This document shows, in pieces, positions 54,167 to 61,051 of a DNA stretch of 61,051 nt (within the stretch, counting starts at the first letter, position 1; each line of letters opens with the position of its first letter). Location: NCBI GenBank assembly GCA_026415035.1, contig JAOAHX010000010.1, positions 27,061 to 88,111 of the forward strand, in the 5' to 3' direction. The notes beneath the pieces were generated by a model. That model was given only the letters and a program-made list of their open reading frames with translations. It had not been told where the DNA came from and made no database searches. This DNA is from Thermodesulfobacteriota bacterium. Lineage in GTDB: Bacteria; Desulfobacterota; BSN033; UBA1163. The position numbers and the translations under genes are program-made.

Positions 54167-56524
54167 TCAGGGAGATGAGGCTTCCAAGAGGGCCCGTTTG
54201 ATCAGGGTCTTGGTGATCTCGACCTTATAAAGATTCATCGGCAGAGGGACGGCACTTGTGACGGCCCGTTGAGCTGCAGCAGAGGCAAGCTCCTCGTCGA
54301 TGGGATGGCCGATGAGGGCCTCCTCGGCGGCCTTGGCCCGAATGGGCTCCGGTGCCACACCTCCGAGGGCGATGGATGCCCCCGCACATTTTCCGTTTTC
54401 GATTCTGAGGACCGAGGCGACGCTCACGATCCCGAAGTCGACCGGTGTCCTCAAGGTGAATTTTAGGAAGCTTTGTCTGGAGCCGTCTCTGCGAATCGGG
54501 ATCTGAACCTCCTTGACCACTTCCTCCGGTTCGAGAAGGGTCGAACGGGTGGCGGTTGCGGTGAAGAAGTCCTGGGCATCGATCGTCCTCTTGGAGGTGA
54601 CGACCCTGGCCTCGAGGGCGGTGAGGACGACGCCGAGGTCAGAAGGGGTGACGGCGATGCAACCGCAGTGGAAGCAGCGGCTCGCTTCGGTCTCGATCTC
54701 CTTCGGGTCGAGACTTCCCACCTCCTCCTTTTCCATCGTTTTTAGACGTTCGGCGACGGACAACAGGGGAAGCCTGACCCGGGAGGCCTCAACGAAGGAG
54801 GCGCTTGCATAGGGGGATTCTGACCTCCCCGTCGAAGGGAAGAGCGATTTGCCGCTCAAGGACCTCTCGATGAGATCCGCAGCCTCCCTGGCCGAGGCGA
54901 TGGCCTTTACCACCGTGGAGGGACCGCTTACGAGATCGCCCCCGGCAAAGAGGTTCTTTCCGAGCCAGAGGGCCGATGAATCCGTTTTAGACACCTTCTT
55001 TCGGAATTGGGCCGGGAGGAGAGAGAGATCTGGCTCTTCTCCCACGGCCTTGATGATCGCATCGAAGGGGGCGGTGAAATCAGAACCTTTTATGGGGATG
55101 GGCTTGGGGCGACCTGAGGCATCCGGAGGGCCAAGCCTAATCCGGATAGATTTTAGAAGGAAATCCCCTTCCCTTTTAACGATCTCCGTGGGCTGGGCAA
55201 GGAACTCGAATGCGACCCCCTCCTCAGCGGCCCTCTCCACCTCGTCCTTGAAGGCGGGCATCTCGGCCCGGGTGCGGCGATAGATCACGACCGGCTCTCC
55301 TCCAAGCCTCCGGAGGGTGCGGGCCACATCGATGGCCACATTGCCGCCTCCGATAACGGCCACCCTCTTTCCCGGGAGCTCTCGGAGCCCCTCGTTCACC
55401 CGGTTCAGGAATTGAAGGCCAGAGAGGGCGTATCGTTCGGCCTCGATGCCGAGGGGCCTCTCCTTCCAGGCCCCGGTCGCAAGGAAGACGGCATCGAAGT
55501 CTTTCATCAACGATGATAGGGGTAGCTCTTTTCCAACAGGGATGCCCACCTTGAACTTGACCCCCATCGCCTTCAAGGCCTCGATCTGCCTTCTCACGAT
55601 CTCTTTGGGCAACCGGTAAGCCGGGATGCTGTAAAGAAGCATCCCGCCAGGCTCTGAAGCCCTCTCAAATACCGTGATCCGATGACCCGCTCTCCGGAGG
55701 TAGTAGGCCGCTGCCAACCCGGCAGGTCCGGAGCCGACGATGGCGATGGATCTGCCTCCCTTCTTCTTTGGTGATGCGTAAAATTCGTCCCTCCTCTCGA
55801 GGACCCAGTCGCCAAGGAAGCGTTCGATGCTCCGGATGGCGACGGGTTCATCGAATTGGGTCCGGTTGCATTCCGGCTCGCAGAAGATAGGACAGACCCT
55901 TCCCGTGATGGCCGGCATGGGATTGAAGTCAAGAAGGATCCGGGCCGCCTCCGCGAGATCGCCCCTCCTCATCTCCTTCAAGAAGGCGGGGATATTTGTA
56001 TGAGCCGGACAATTTGAGGTACAAGGGTAGGACAAAAGGGGGGCTGCGCCGAATATGGAGTGATATCTGTGGTCTCCGGTCAAGGCGTTACAGAGCGTTC
56101 CCCCTTTTCGAAGGCAGAGGATCCTTCCGCCGAGGTGATCGGGATAGCGATAATACCAGCAACGGACATCCTGACAGAGATTTCCGCCGAGGGTGGCGAC
56201 GTTTCGGATCTGGGGGGTGGCTACCGAGCGGGCCGCATCGACCAGGGCCTTGCAATTCTCTTTGAGCAGAGGGGAACGGACGATATCGGAGAGCTTGGTC
56301 AAGGCCCCGATCTTCACCAGACCTTTCTCCTCTTTGATGTAGTCGAGGTCTGGGAGGGTCTTGATGTTGATGACGACTTCGGGATAATCCGGAAGGCACT
56401 CCGCCTTGAGGGTCGGGATCAGGTCGGTGCCCCCTGCATTGAGGACCGCCTTTCCTTCGTACTCTTTGAGGAGGGCCGAGGCCTCTTCGACGGTCTGTGC
56501 GTGAAGATGCCTAAAGGGTCTCAT
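54167..56524 (-). CDS. HcrB-like FAD subunit with inserted GltD-type NAD(P)H module
   Basis: In this 785-residue protein residues 1-160 are the first part of a molybdenum-hydroxylase FAD subunit (LNAGGTDLIP 28-37, TLGGNLC 111-117). It carries an HcrB-like cysteine series, Cys122, Cys137 and Cys145. Residues about 161-620 are a complete GltD-like module: Fe-S cysteines (168, 172, 211, 215, 219), FAD motif GSGPAG (264-269) and nucleotide motif IGGGNVAIDVA (391-401). The FAD subunit resumes at Cys622 (CIAVTPSDLGVVL) and continues to the end. In 4-hydroxybenzoyl-CoA reductase HcrB four cysteines of this loop bind [4Fe-4S], so the module sits between ligands three and four. The gene overlaps the Mo-subunit stop by 14 bases. 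Confidence 0.88.
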   Translation of the reverse strand: MRPFRHLHAQTVEEASALLKEYEGKAVLNAGGTDLIPTLKAECLPDYPEVVINIKTLPDLDYIKEEKGLVKIGALTKLSDIVRSPLLKENCKALVDAARSVATPQIRNVATLGGNLCQDVRCWYYRYPDHLGGRILCLRKGGTLCNALTGDHRYHSIFGAAPLLSYPCTSNCPAHTNIPAFLKEMRRGDLAEAARILLDFNPMPAITGRVCPIFCEPECNRTQFDEPVAIRSIERFLGDWVLERRDEFYASPKKKGGRSIAIVGSGPAGLAAAYYLRRAGHRITVFERASEPGGMLLYSIPAYRLPKEIVRRQIEALKAMGVKFKVGIPVGKELPLSSLMKDFDAVFLATGAWKERPLGIEAERYALSGLQFLNRVNEGLRELPGKRVAVIGGGNVAIDVARTLRRLGGEPVVIYRRTRAEMPAFKDEVERAAEEGVAFEFLAQPTEIVKREGDFLLKSIRIRLGPPDASGRPKPIPIKGSDFTAPFDAIIKAVGEEPDLSLLPAQFRKKVSKTDSSALWLGKNLFAGGDLVSGPSTVVKAIASAREAADLIERSLSGKSLFPSTGRSESPYASASFVEASRVRLPLLSVAERLKTMEKEEVGSLDPKEIETEASRCFHCGCIAVTPSDLGVVLTALEARVVTSKRTIDAQDFFTATATRSTLLEPEEVVKEVQIPIRRDGSRQSFLKFTLRTPVDFGIVSVASVLRIENGKCAGASIALGGVAPEPIRAKAAEEALIGHPIDEELASAAAQRAVTSAVPLPMNLYKVEITKTLIKRALLEASSP

Positions 56525-58811
56525 CTCGGACCTCCTTTCTGACCCCCCCAGGGATCTTTCCCAGGGCCTTGAGCACCCTCTCCGGTGTGACCGGATATTC
56601 GTGCATCCAGACGCCGAGGGCGTTCGAAACGGCCATGAGCACGGCCGCCGGGCCAGGGGAGGTGGCGATTTCGCCCACGCCCACCGCATGGAACCGGTGG
56701 CTCGGGATGGGCGTTTCGAAGACGACATTCTCGATGGGAGGGAGCTCCGAGAAGGTCCGCCACTTGTAATCGATCATGTTGGCGTTGAGGATATGGCCCG
56801 TCCTCCGGTCGAGGATCGTCTCTTCGAAGATGGCGCTGTCGATGCCTCCCGAGCCGAGACATCCGTTGAGCTGGCCTTCGATGCCCAAGGGATCGATCAC
56901 CTGGCCGACGTCCGTGGCATTGACGACCCTCACCAAAGTGACCTTTCCCGTCTCCGTATCGACCTCGACCTCCACAAAGCTCATCATGCAGTTCGACAGG
57001 GTGTAGTCGGGTTCGAACCTTCCGTATCCCGTGATCGTCCGGTCCACGCCGATCGCCTTCCAGGAGATCCTCCTCTCGGGTCGGCCCTTGACGAAGACGA
57101 CCCCATCCTCTGTCTCGAGCTCCGATGGATCGGCCTGAAGCTTGGGAGCCAGGAGCTCGAAGAGCTTCCTCCGGGCATCCTCCGCCGCGGCGATCACCGC
57201 CCCTCCGATCGCATAGGTCCCCCTGGAACCGGCCGGTCCAAATTCATAGGGATTGATCAACGAATCGGAAGGGGTGATGGAGACCTTCTCGATGGGAATC
57301 TGCAGGACCTCGGCCACCATCCTGACGAAGTTGGTCCTCTGCCCGGTCCCGTGTTCGGTGACGCACGAAAAGAGCATGGCCGTGCCATCGGGATGGAGCC
57401 GGACGTAGGCTTCGGAGGCGTCCTCGCCGATATCGGCATTGCCGTGGACACCCACCCCGACCCCCCTCCTTTTGGGGCCCTCCACCGAGGTCGGTTTTAA
57501 CCACCCTTTCCACTTCTCCTCCCAGCCGAACCGCCTGGCCCCCTCCTCCATCGCCCTCGAAAAGTCGAGGCCTCGGTAGGTGTACCAGAGCCCGTCTCGC
57601 CAGAAGTATCCGTCGCCGGGCTTGACGAAGTTCTTCTTGAGAAACTGGAAGGGATCGATCTCCAGCCGCTCCATGGCCAGGCTCAGGATGGGGATGAGGG
57701 TACACTTCAGTTCCTGGCCCCCGAAGCCGCGGACGATGCCCGAGGCGTTCCGGTTGGTGCAGACGATGACGGGCTTAAGATTCCAGTTGGGACAGCGGAC
57801 AGCGATCTGGACCTCGCCACAGCCCACGGCCACCTGGGATTGGGTGGTCATCGAGTAATATCCCGTGTCGATGAGCCAAGTCCCTGAAATGGCGGTCACC
57901 GTCCCGTCCCGTTTCATGCCGACCTTGGCCTTCATCCGGCAGCCGATCCGCATCGTGAAGGTGGCCAGATGCTCCTCCTTGGTGAAGACGAGTTTGACCG
58001 GTTTTCCCGTGGCCCGGCTCAAAAGGGCGGCATAGGTCTGGACCTGCCATGACATGAATTTCGACCCATAGCTTCCGCCGCAGGGGCCGCCGATCGTCCT
58101 CACCTCGACCTTCCTTCCCATCACATGGTGGAGGGTGATCTTGTCCATGTAGGAGGCCTGATTGGAGACCCAGAGCGTCACCTTGTTCGGTTCCTCCCAA
58201 AGGGCAATGGCTCCGGGCGGTTCGGGAGGGAGGGGATTGGGGAGGTTTTCGTAGCTGAAAGTCCCTTCGGTGATGACATCGGCCTCCTGAAATCCCTTCT
58301 CCACATCGCCCATCACGACCTCCTGGAGGGCCTTGGGGCCGAAGAAGGGAACCCCAGGCGTGACGACATTTCCAGGAAATTCCTCATAAAGCTGGGGCGC
58401 GCCAGGCTTTAAGGCCTCTTCCATATCGAAGACCGCTGGGAGGATCTCGTACTCGACCTCGATCAAACTTAGGGCCTTCCTGGCGACCTCCTCGCTTGTG
58501 GCCGCCACAAGGGCGACCGCATCTCCCACGTAGCGGACCTTCCTGTCGAGGATGCGGGTCGCACGGGGGGTGCCGCCTCGCCACTCCGGGACATCTTCAT
58601 AGGTGAGAATGGCTTCCACTCCTTCGAGCTTCTCGGCCTTTCCCTTGTCGATCCTCTTGATCAGGGCATGGGCGTGGGGGCTTCTCAGGACCTTTCCGTA
58701 AAGCATTCCAGGGATCTTCAGATCGTTCAGGAACTTCGCCCCGCCCGTGACGATCTCCTCGGCGTCTCTCCTGGGCATGGCCTTGCCGATATAACGGTAC
58801 GTCTTCTCCAT
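56511..58811 (-). CDS. Molybdopterin-binding subunit of a xanthine-oxidase-family enzyme
   Basis: The 766-residue protein is the large catalytic subunit of the xanthine dehydrogenase/aldehyde oxidase/4-hydroxybenzoyl-CoA reductase family. Blocks include GKVLRSPHAHALI, RYVGDAVALVAA, GGPCGGSYGSKF, RGFGGQELKC and the C-terminal GVGEIATSP carrying the conserved catalytic glutamate. No Tat signal is present, so the enzyme is probably cytoplasmic. It matches a heterotrimer with the 2Fe-2S subunit before it and the FAD subunit after it. An acyl-CoA ligase upstream suggests a CoA thioester substrate; the exact one cannot be read from sequence. Confidence 0.92.
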   Translation of the reverse strand: MEKTYRYIGKAMPRRDAEEIVTGGAKFLNDLKIPGMLYGKVLRSPHAHALIKRIDKGKAEKLEGVEAILTYEDVPEWRGGTPRATRILDRKVRYVGDAVALVAATSEEVARKALSLIEVEYEILPAVFDMEEALKPGAPQLYEEFPGNVVTPGVPFFGPKALQEVVMGDVEKGFQEADVITEGTFSYENLPNPLPPEPPGAIALWEEPNKVTLWVSNQASYMDKITLHHVMGRKVEVRTIGGPCGGSYGSKFMSWQVQTYAALLSRATGKPVKLVFTKEEHLATFTMRIGCRMKAKVGMKRDGTVTAISGTWLIDTGYYSMTTQSQVAVGCGEVQIAVRCPNWNLKPVIVCTNRNASGIVRGFGGQELKCTLIPILSLAMERLEIDPFQFLKKNFVKPGDGYFWRDGLWYTYRGLDFSRAMEEGARRFGWEEKWKGWLKPTSVEGPKRRGVGVGVHGNADIGEDASEAYVRLHPDGTAMLFSCVTEHGTGQRTNFVRMVAEVLQIPIEKVSITPSDSLINPYEFGPAGSRGTYAIGGAVIAAAEDARRKLFELLAPKLQADPSELETEDGVVFVKGRPERRISWKAIGVDRTITGYGRFEPDYTLSNCMMSFVEVEVDTETGKVTLVRVVNATDVGQVIDPLGIEGQLNGCLGSGGIDSAIFEETILDRRTGHILNANMIDYKWRTFSELPPIENVVFETPIPSHRFHAVGVGEIATSPGPAAVLMAVSNALGVWMHEYPVTPERVLKALGKIPGGVRKEVRDETL

Positions 58812-58815
58812 CTCC

Positions 58816-59322
58816 CTACCTCGTTAGGCCCGAAGCGGCCCTCACGGCCCTGACCACCTGATAGTGGGCGATGCACCTGCAGAAGTTTCCCGAGAGGGCC
58901 TCCTTCACCTCGTCCTCCGTGGGATTTGGATTCTCCATCAGGAGGGCCTTTGCGCTCATGAGGATTCCGGGGGTGCAGAAGCCGCACTGGAAGGCGGAGT
59001 GGTCGATGAAGGCCTGCTGGAGGGGATCGAGGGCTCCGGTCTCCGGGTCCTTCAGGCCCTCGATGGTGGTGATCCTTCTTCCGTCGCACTCGACGGTCAG
59101 GGTGAGGCAAGAGAGGATCGCCCGGCCCTCCATCAACACCGTGCAGCATCCGCAGGCGCCGTGGCCGCAGGAGACCTTCGTTCCCGTCAACCCGAGGGTT
59201 TCGCGCAAGGTATGGGCAAGGGTATGGGAGGGTTTGACCTGATGGGGTCTTTCACCTACCTCGAACTGGTGGGTCTGGCCGTTGACGATCAGCCTCACCC
59301 TCTTCTGTCTCATCCCTTTCAT
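58816..59322 (-). CDS. [2Fe-2S] subunit of the molybdenum hydroxylase
   Basis: The 168-residue subunit has the plant-type [2Fe-2S] motif CGHGACGCC with the fourth cysteine in LSC, and the second, family-specific cluster QCGFCTPG with NFCRCIAHY. It relays electrons between the molybdenum centre and the FAD subunit (HcrC/CoxS/XdhC-like). ATG 59322 overlaps the ligase stop by ATGA, and the stop lies five bases before the Mo-subunit gene, so all four genes are one operon. Confidence 0.94.
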   Translation of the reverse strand: MKGMRQKRVRLIVNGQTHQFEVGERPHQVKPSHTLAHTLRETLGLTGTKVSCGHGACGCCTVLMEGRAILSCLTLTVECDGRRITTIEGLKDPETGALDPLQQAFIDHSAFQCGFCTPGILMSAKALLMENPNPTEDEVKEALSGNFCRCIAHYQVVRAVRAASGLTR

Positions 59323-60983
59323 CCCCGGTTCTCCTTTTCGGTCTTTAAACGATATCTTTCTCGCAACTCCTTCTTCAGGACCTTGCCCTGGGGGCTCTTT
59401 GGGAGGGAGGAGACGAACTCCACGGACCTCGGGGCCTTGAAACCTGCGATCCGTTCTTTACAGAACCGGATGATCTCCTCGGCGCTGGCCCTTGCCCCTT
59501 CCTTGAGGACGATGAGGGCATGGACCCTCTCAACCCACTTCTCGTCTGGGAGGCCAATGACCGCCGCCTCCAGGACCGCGGGATGCCGGTAGAGGACCTC
59601 CTCCACCTCCCTCGGATAGACGTTTTCGCCTCCCGAGATGATCATCTCCTTCTTCCGGTCGACGATGTAGAGGTAGCCACGCTCATCATAATAACCCATG
59701 TCTCCGGTGTGTAGCCACCCCTCTTTGATCGTCTCGGCCGTAAGTTCGGGCTTTCTCCAGTAACCCGACATGATCCATCGGCTCCGGACGATGATCTCGC
59801 CCACCTCGAAGGGTTCGAGATCCCTTCCCTCTTCGTCGACGATCCGGACATGGACGCCGAGGCAGGGCTTTCCGCAGGAGGCAAGGACCCTTTGCTCCGT
59901 TTCCGTTTTAGAGATCGCCTTGTGGTCCTCCACGGTAAGGATGGTGATGTCAGGGCCTGACTCGGACTGACCATAGCCCTGTCCAAAGATGGGGCCGAAT
60001 CGGGCGATCCCCCTCTTGAGCAGCTCAATGGGCATCGGGGAGGCCGCATACCAGATCTGTTTGAGACTGCTGAGGTCGTACCGATCGAGGTCCGGCAAGG
60101 CGAGGATGGCCACCAGATGGGTCGGGACGATGTGGAGGTCGGTCGCCCTTTCGTTCTGGATCGTCAGAAGGGTTGCCGAGGGATCGAAGGATCGATTCGT
60201 CATGATCACGTTGGTTGCGCCGATCAGGAAGAAGGCCCAGAAATGGGACCATCCGCCGATGTGGAAGAGGGGAAGGATCATCACGTGTCGGTCCTGATGT
60301 CTCAGGCCCGCGGTCAGGATCTTCGTCCTCGCCTCTTCGATCTTCTTCTGGTGGGTGTAGAGGGCGGCCCGGGGGATGCCCGTGGTGCCGCTGGTGTAGA
60401 AGAGGATGAAGGGGTCATCTTCCTCCACGTCGGTCTCCGGTTCGGTGTCGGAGAAGCGGCCAAGGAGGTCGTCGTAGAAGGCCATCCCGGCTGCTTCTTC
60501 CTCGAGGGAGACGTAGTGGTCAATCCCGGGCAGGCGGTCTTTGAGGGAATTCACCAGGGGGATGAGCTCCTTTCCGACGAAGAGGATCTTCGCCCCGGAA
60601 TCATGGATGATCTCGACGAGCTCTCCCGGCTGAAGCCTTGGGCTAAAGGGCACGGCGATGAAGCCGCCCTTCATGGCCGCTCCATTCACCTCGGCGCACT
60701 CAAGGCAGTTCCAGGAGAGGAGGCCGATGCCATCGCCCTTCTTCAGGCCCATCGCTTGAAGGGCATGGATGAGCCGGTTCACCTTGGCATTGAAGGCCGA
60801 GAAGGTGACCCTTTTGGAACCGTAGATAAAAGCCTCTTTTTCGGGGTAGAGGAGGGCATTCCGGTATAGGAGGTCGGCATAGGTGCCGATCTTGTATCGA
60901 CTCAATTCTTTGAGAAGGAATTTCTTGGACGTTCGATTCCCCAAAGGGAAATTTGAAAGATGGCCAAGGAGTGCCGAGGCCAT
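59319..60983 (-). CDS. AMP-forming acyl-CoA ligase
   Basis: The 554-residue ANL-family enzyme activates a carboxylic acid as an adenylate and transfers it to CoA. Motifs are YTSGTTGIPRAALYTHQK (196-213), the GYGQSESGPD region, TGDMGYYDERGYLYIVDRKK and the C-terminal catalytic lysine in KSPQGKVLKKEL. The usual lysine of the glycine-rich loop (TSGTTGxPK) is arginine here (Arg205). As first gene of the molybdenum-hydroxylase operon it probably supplies its CoA-ester substrate, for example an aromatic acid; this is inference. ATG 60983 has no clear ribosome binding site, so the true start may be a little downstream. Confidence 0.88.
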   Translation of the reverse strand: MASALLGHLSNFPLGNRTSKKFLLKELSRYKIGTYADLLYRNALLYPEKEAFIYGSKRVTFSAFNAKVNRLIHALQAMGLKKGDGIGLLSWNCLECAEVNGAAMKGGFIAVPFSPRLQPGELVEIIHDSGAKILFVGKELIPLVNSLKDRLPGIDHYVSLEEEAAGMAFYDDLLGRFSDTEPETDVEEDDPFILFYTSGTTGIPRAALYTHQKKIEEARTKILTAGLRHQDRHVMILPLFHIGGWSHFWAFFLIGATNVIMTNRSFDPSATLLTIQNERATDLHIVPTHLVAILALPDLDRYDLSSLKQIWYAASPMPIELLKRGIARFGPIFGQGYGQSESGPDITILTVEDHKAISKTETEQRVLASCGKPCLGVHVRIVDEEGRDLEPFEVGEIIVRSRWIMSGYWRKPELTAETIKEGWLHTGDMGYYDERGYLYIVDRKKEMIISGGENVYPREVEEVLYRHPAVLEAAVIGLPDEKWVERVHALIVLKEGARASAEEIIRFCKERIAGFKAPRSVEFVSSLPKSPQGKVLKKELRERYRLKTEKENRG

Positions 60984-60998
60984 TGCCCAAATAAAATT

Positions 60999-61034
60999 CG
61001 GTCTTCTGCAGGTTTGACCTTCTGCTGAAGACCG
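60999..61034 (-). terminator. Stem-loop upstream of the ligase gene
   Basis: CGGTCTTC (60999-61006) pairs with GAAGACCG (61027-61034), with a smaller AGGT/ACCT stem inside the loop. Read leftward it is followed by AATTTTATTT, so it may end transcription of a gene beyond the window, or form a leader structure 16 bases before the ligase ATG. Confidence 0.5.
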
Positions 61035-61051
61035 TAAAAACTACTCACATT

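Overview
The window is a continuous stretch of bacterial chromosome, moderately GC-rich and densely coded, with no rRNA, tRNA, CRISPR array or recognisable insertion sequence. Kdo synthesis (KdsA), TatC, a lipoprotein RlpA and YidC with a large periplasmic domain indicate a Gram-negative cell. An NfnAB-type flavoprotein pair, a 2-oxoacid:ferredoxin oxidoreductase operon and a 4-hydroxybenzoyl-CoA-reductase-like molybdenum enzyme indicate an anaerobe, most likely from the Desulfobacterota (former Deltaproteobacteria). That placement is inference; arginine is often AGG/AGA, which can accompany a thermophilic or syntrophic lifestyle.

Layout. 0-9.2 kb (+): tatC, radC, an ATP-grasp enzyme, rlpA and a peptide ABC transporter split by a small repeat. 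9.3-13.8 kb (+): a lytic transglycosylase, then a tight trio of PflX-like radical SAM protein, a PD-(D/E)XK-like protein and PolX. 13.8-18.8 kb (-): a KorABC operon with a GltD-like flavoprotein, a ferredoxin and PxpA. 18.8-19.3 kb (+): a module of two very small ORFs with a folded leader. 19.3-20.6 kb: a B3/B4-domain gene and a gene-poor AT-rich block ending in a perfect parS site. 20.6-25 kb (-): mnmE, jag, yidC, yidD, rnpA, rpmH. 25-35 kb (+): gyrA, dnaA, dnaN, gyrB, coaE, rho, rpmE. Transcription diverges between rpmH and gyrA, and dnaA, parS and DnaA-box-like sites lie close by, so this is the replication-origin region in an unusual order: gyrA sits before dnaA, and no recF is seen. 35-46.8 kb (+): prfA, prmC, murA and a histidine operon (D,B,H,A,F) interrupted by kdsA, a transaldolase-like gene and an unknown exported protein, then pgpA, pncC and a hotdog thioesterase.

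46.8-49.2 kb (-): nfnB and nfnA. 49.2-49.8 kb (+): a strong promoter and terminator around a gene-less ~87-nt transcript, then rpsU. 49.8-53 kb (-): a five-gene operon (ribbon-helix-helix protein, HEAT-repeat protein, MerR-headed ParA ATPase, two coiled-coil proteins) with a promoter buried in an inverted repeat; its parts resemble the PomXYZ positioning system. 53.1-54 kb (-): a cation-diffusion facilitator. 54.2-61 kb (-): an acyl-CoA ligase and a three-subunit molybdenum hydroxylase whose FAD subunit carries a complete GltD-like NAD(P)H module inserted between the third and fourth cysteine of an HcrB-like [4Fe-4S] loop.

The two most unusual items are this interrupted FAD subunit and the ParA/HEAT/coiled-coil operon. 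GltD-like modules occur three times in 61 kb (14.9, 46.9 and 54.6 kb), pointing to metabolism built on ferredoxin/NAD(P)H exchange.
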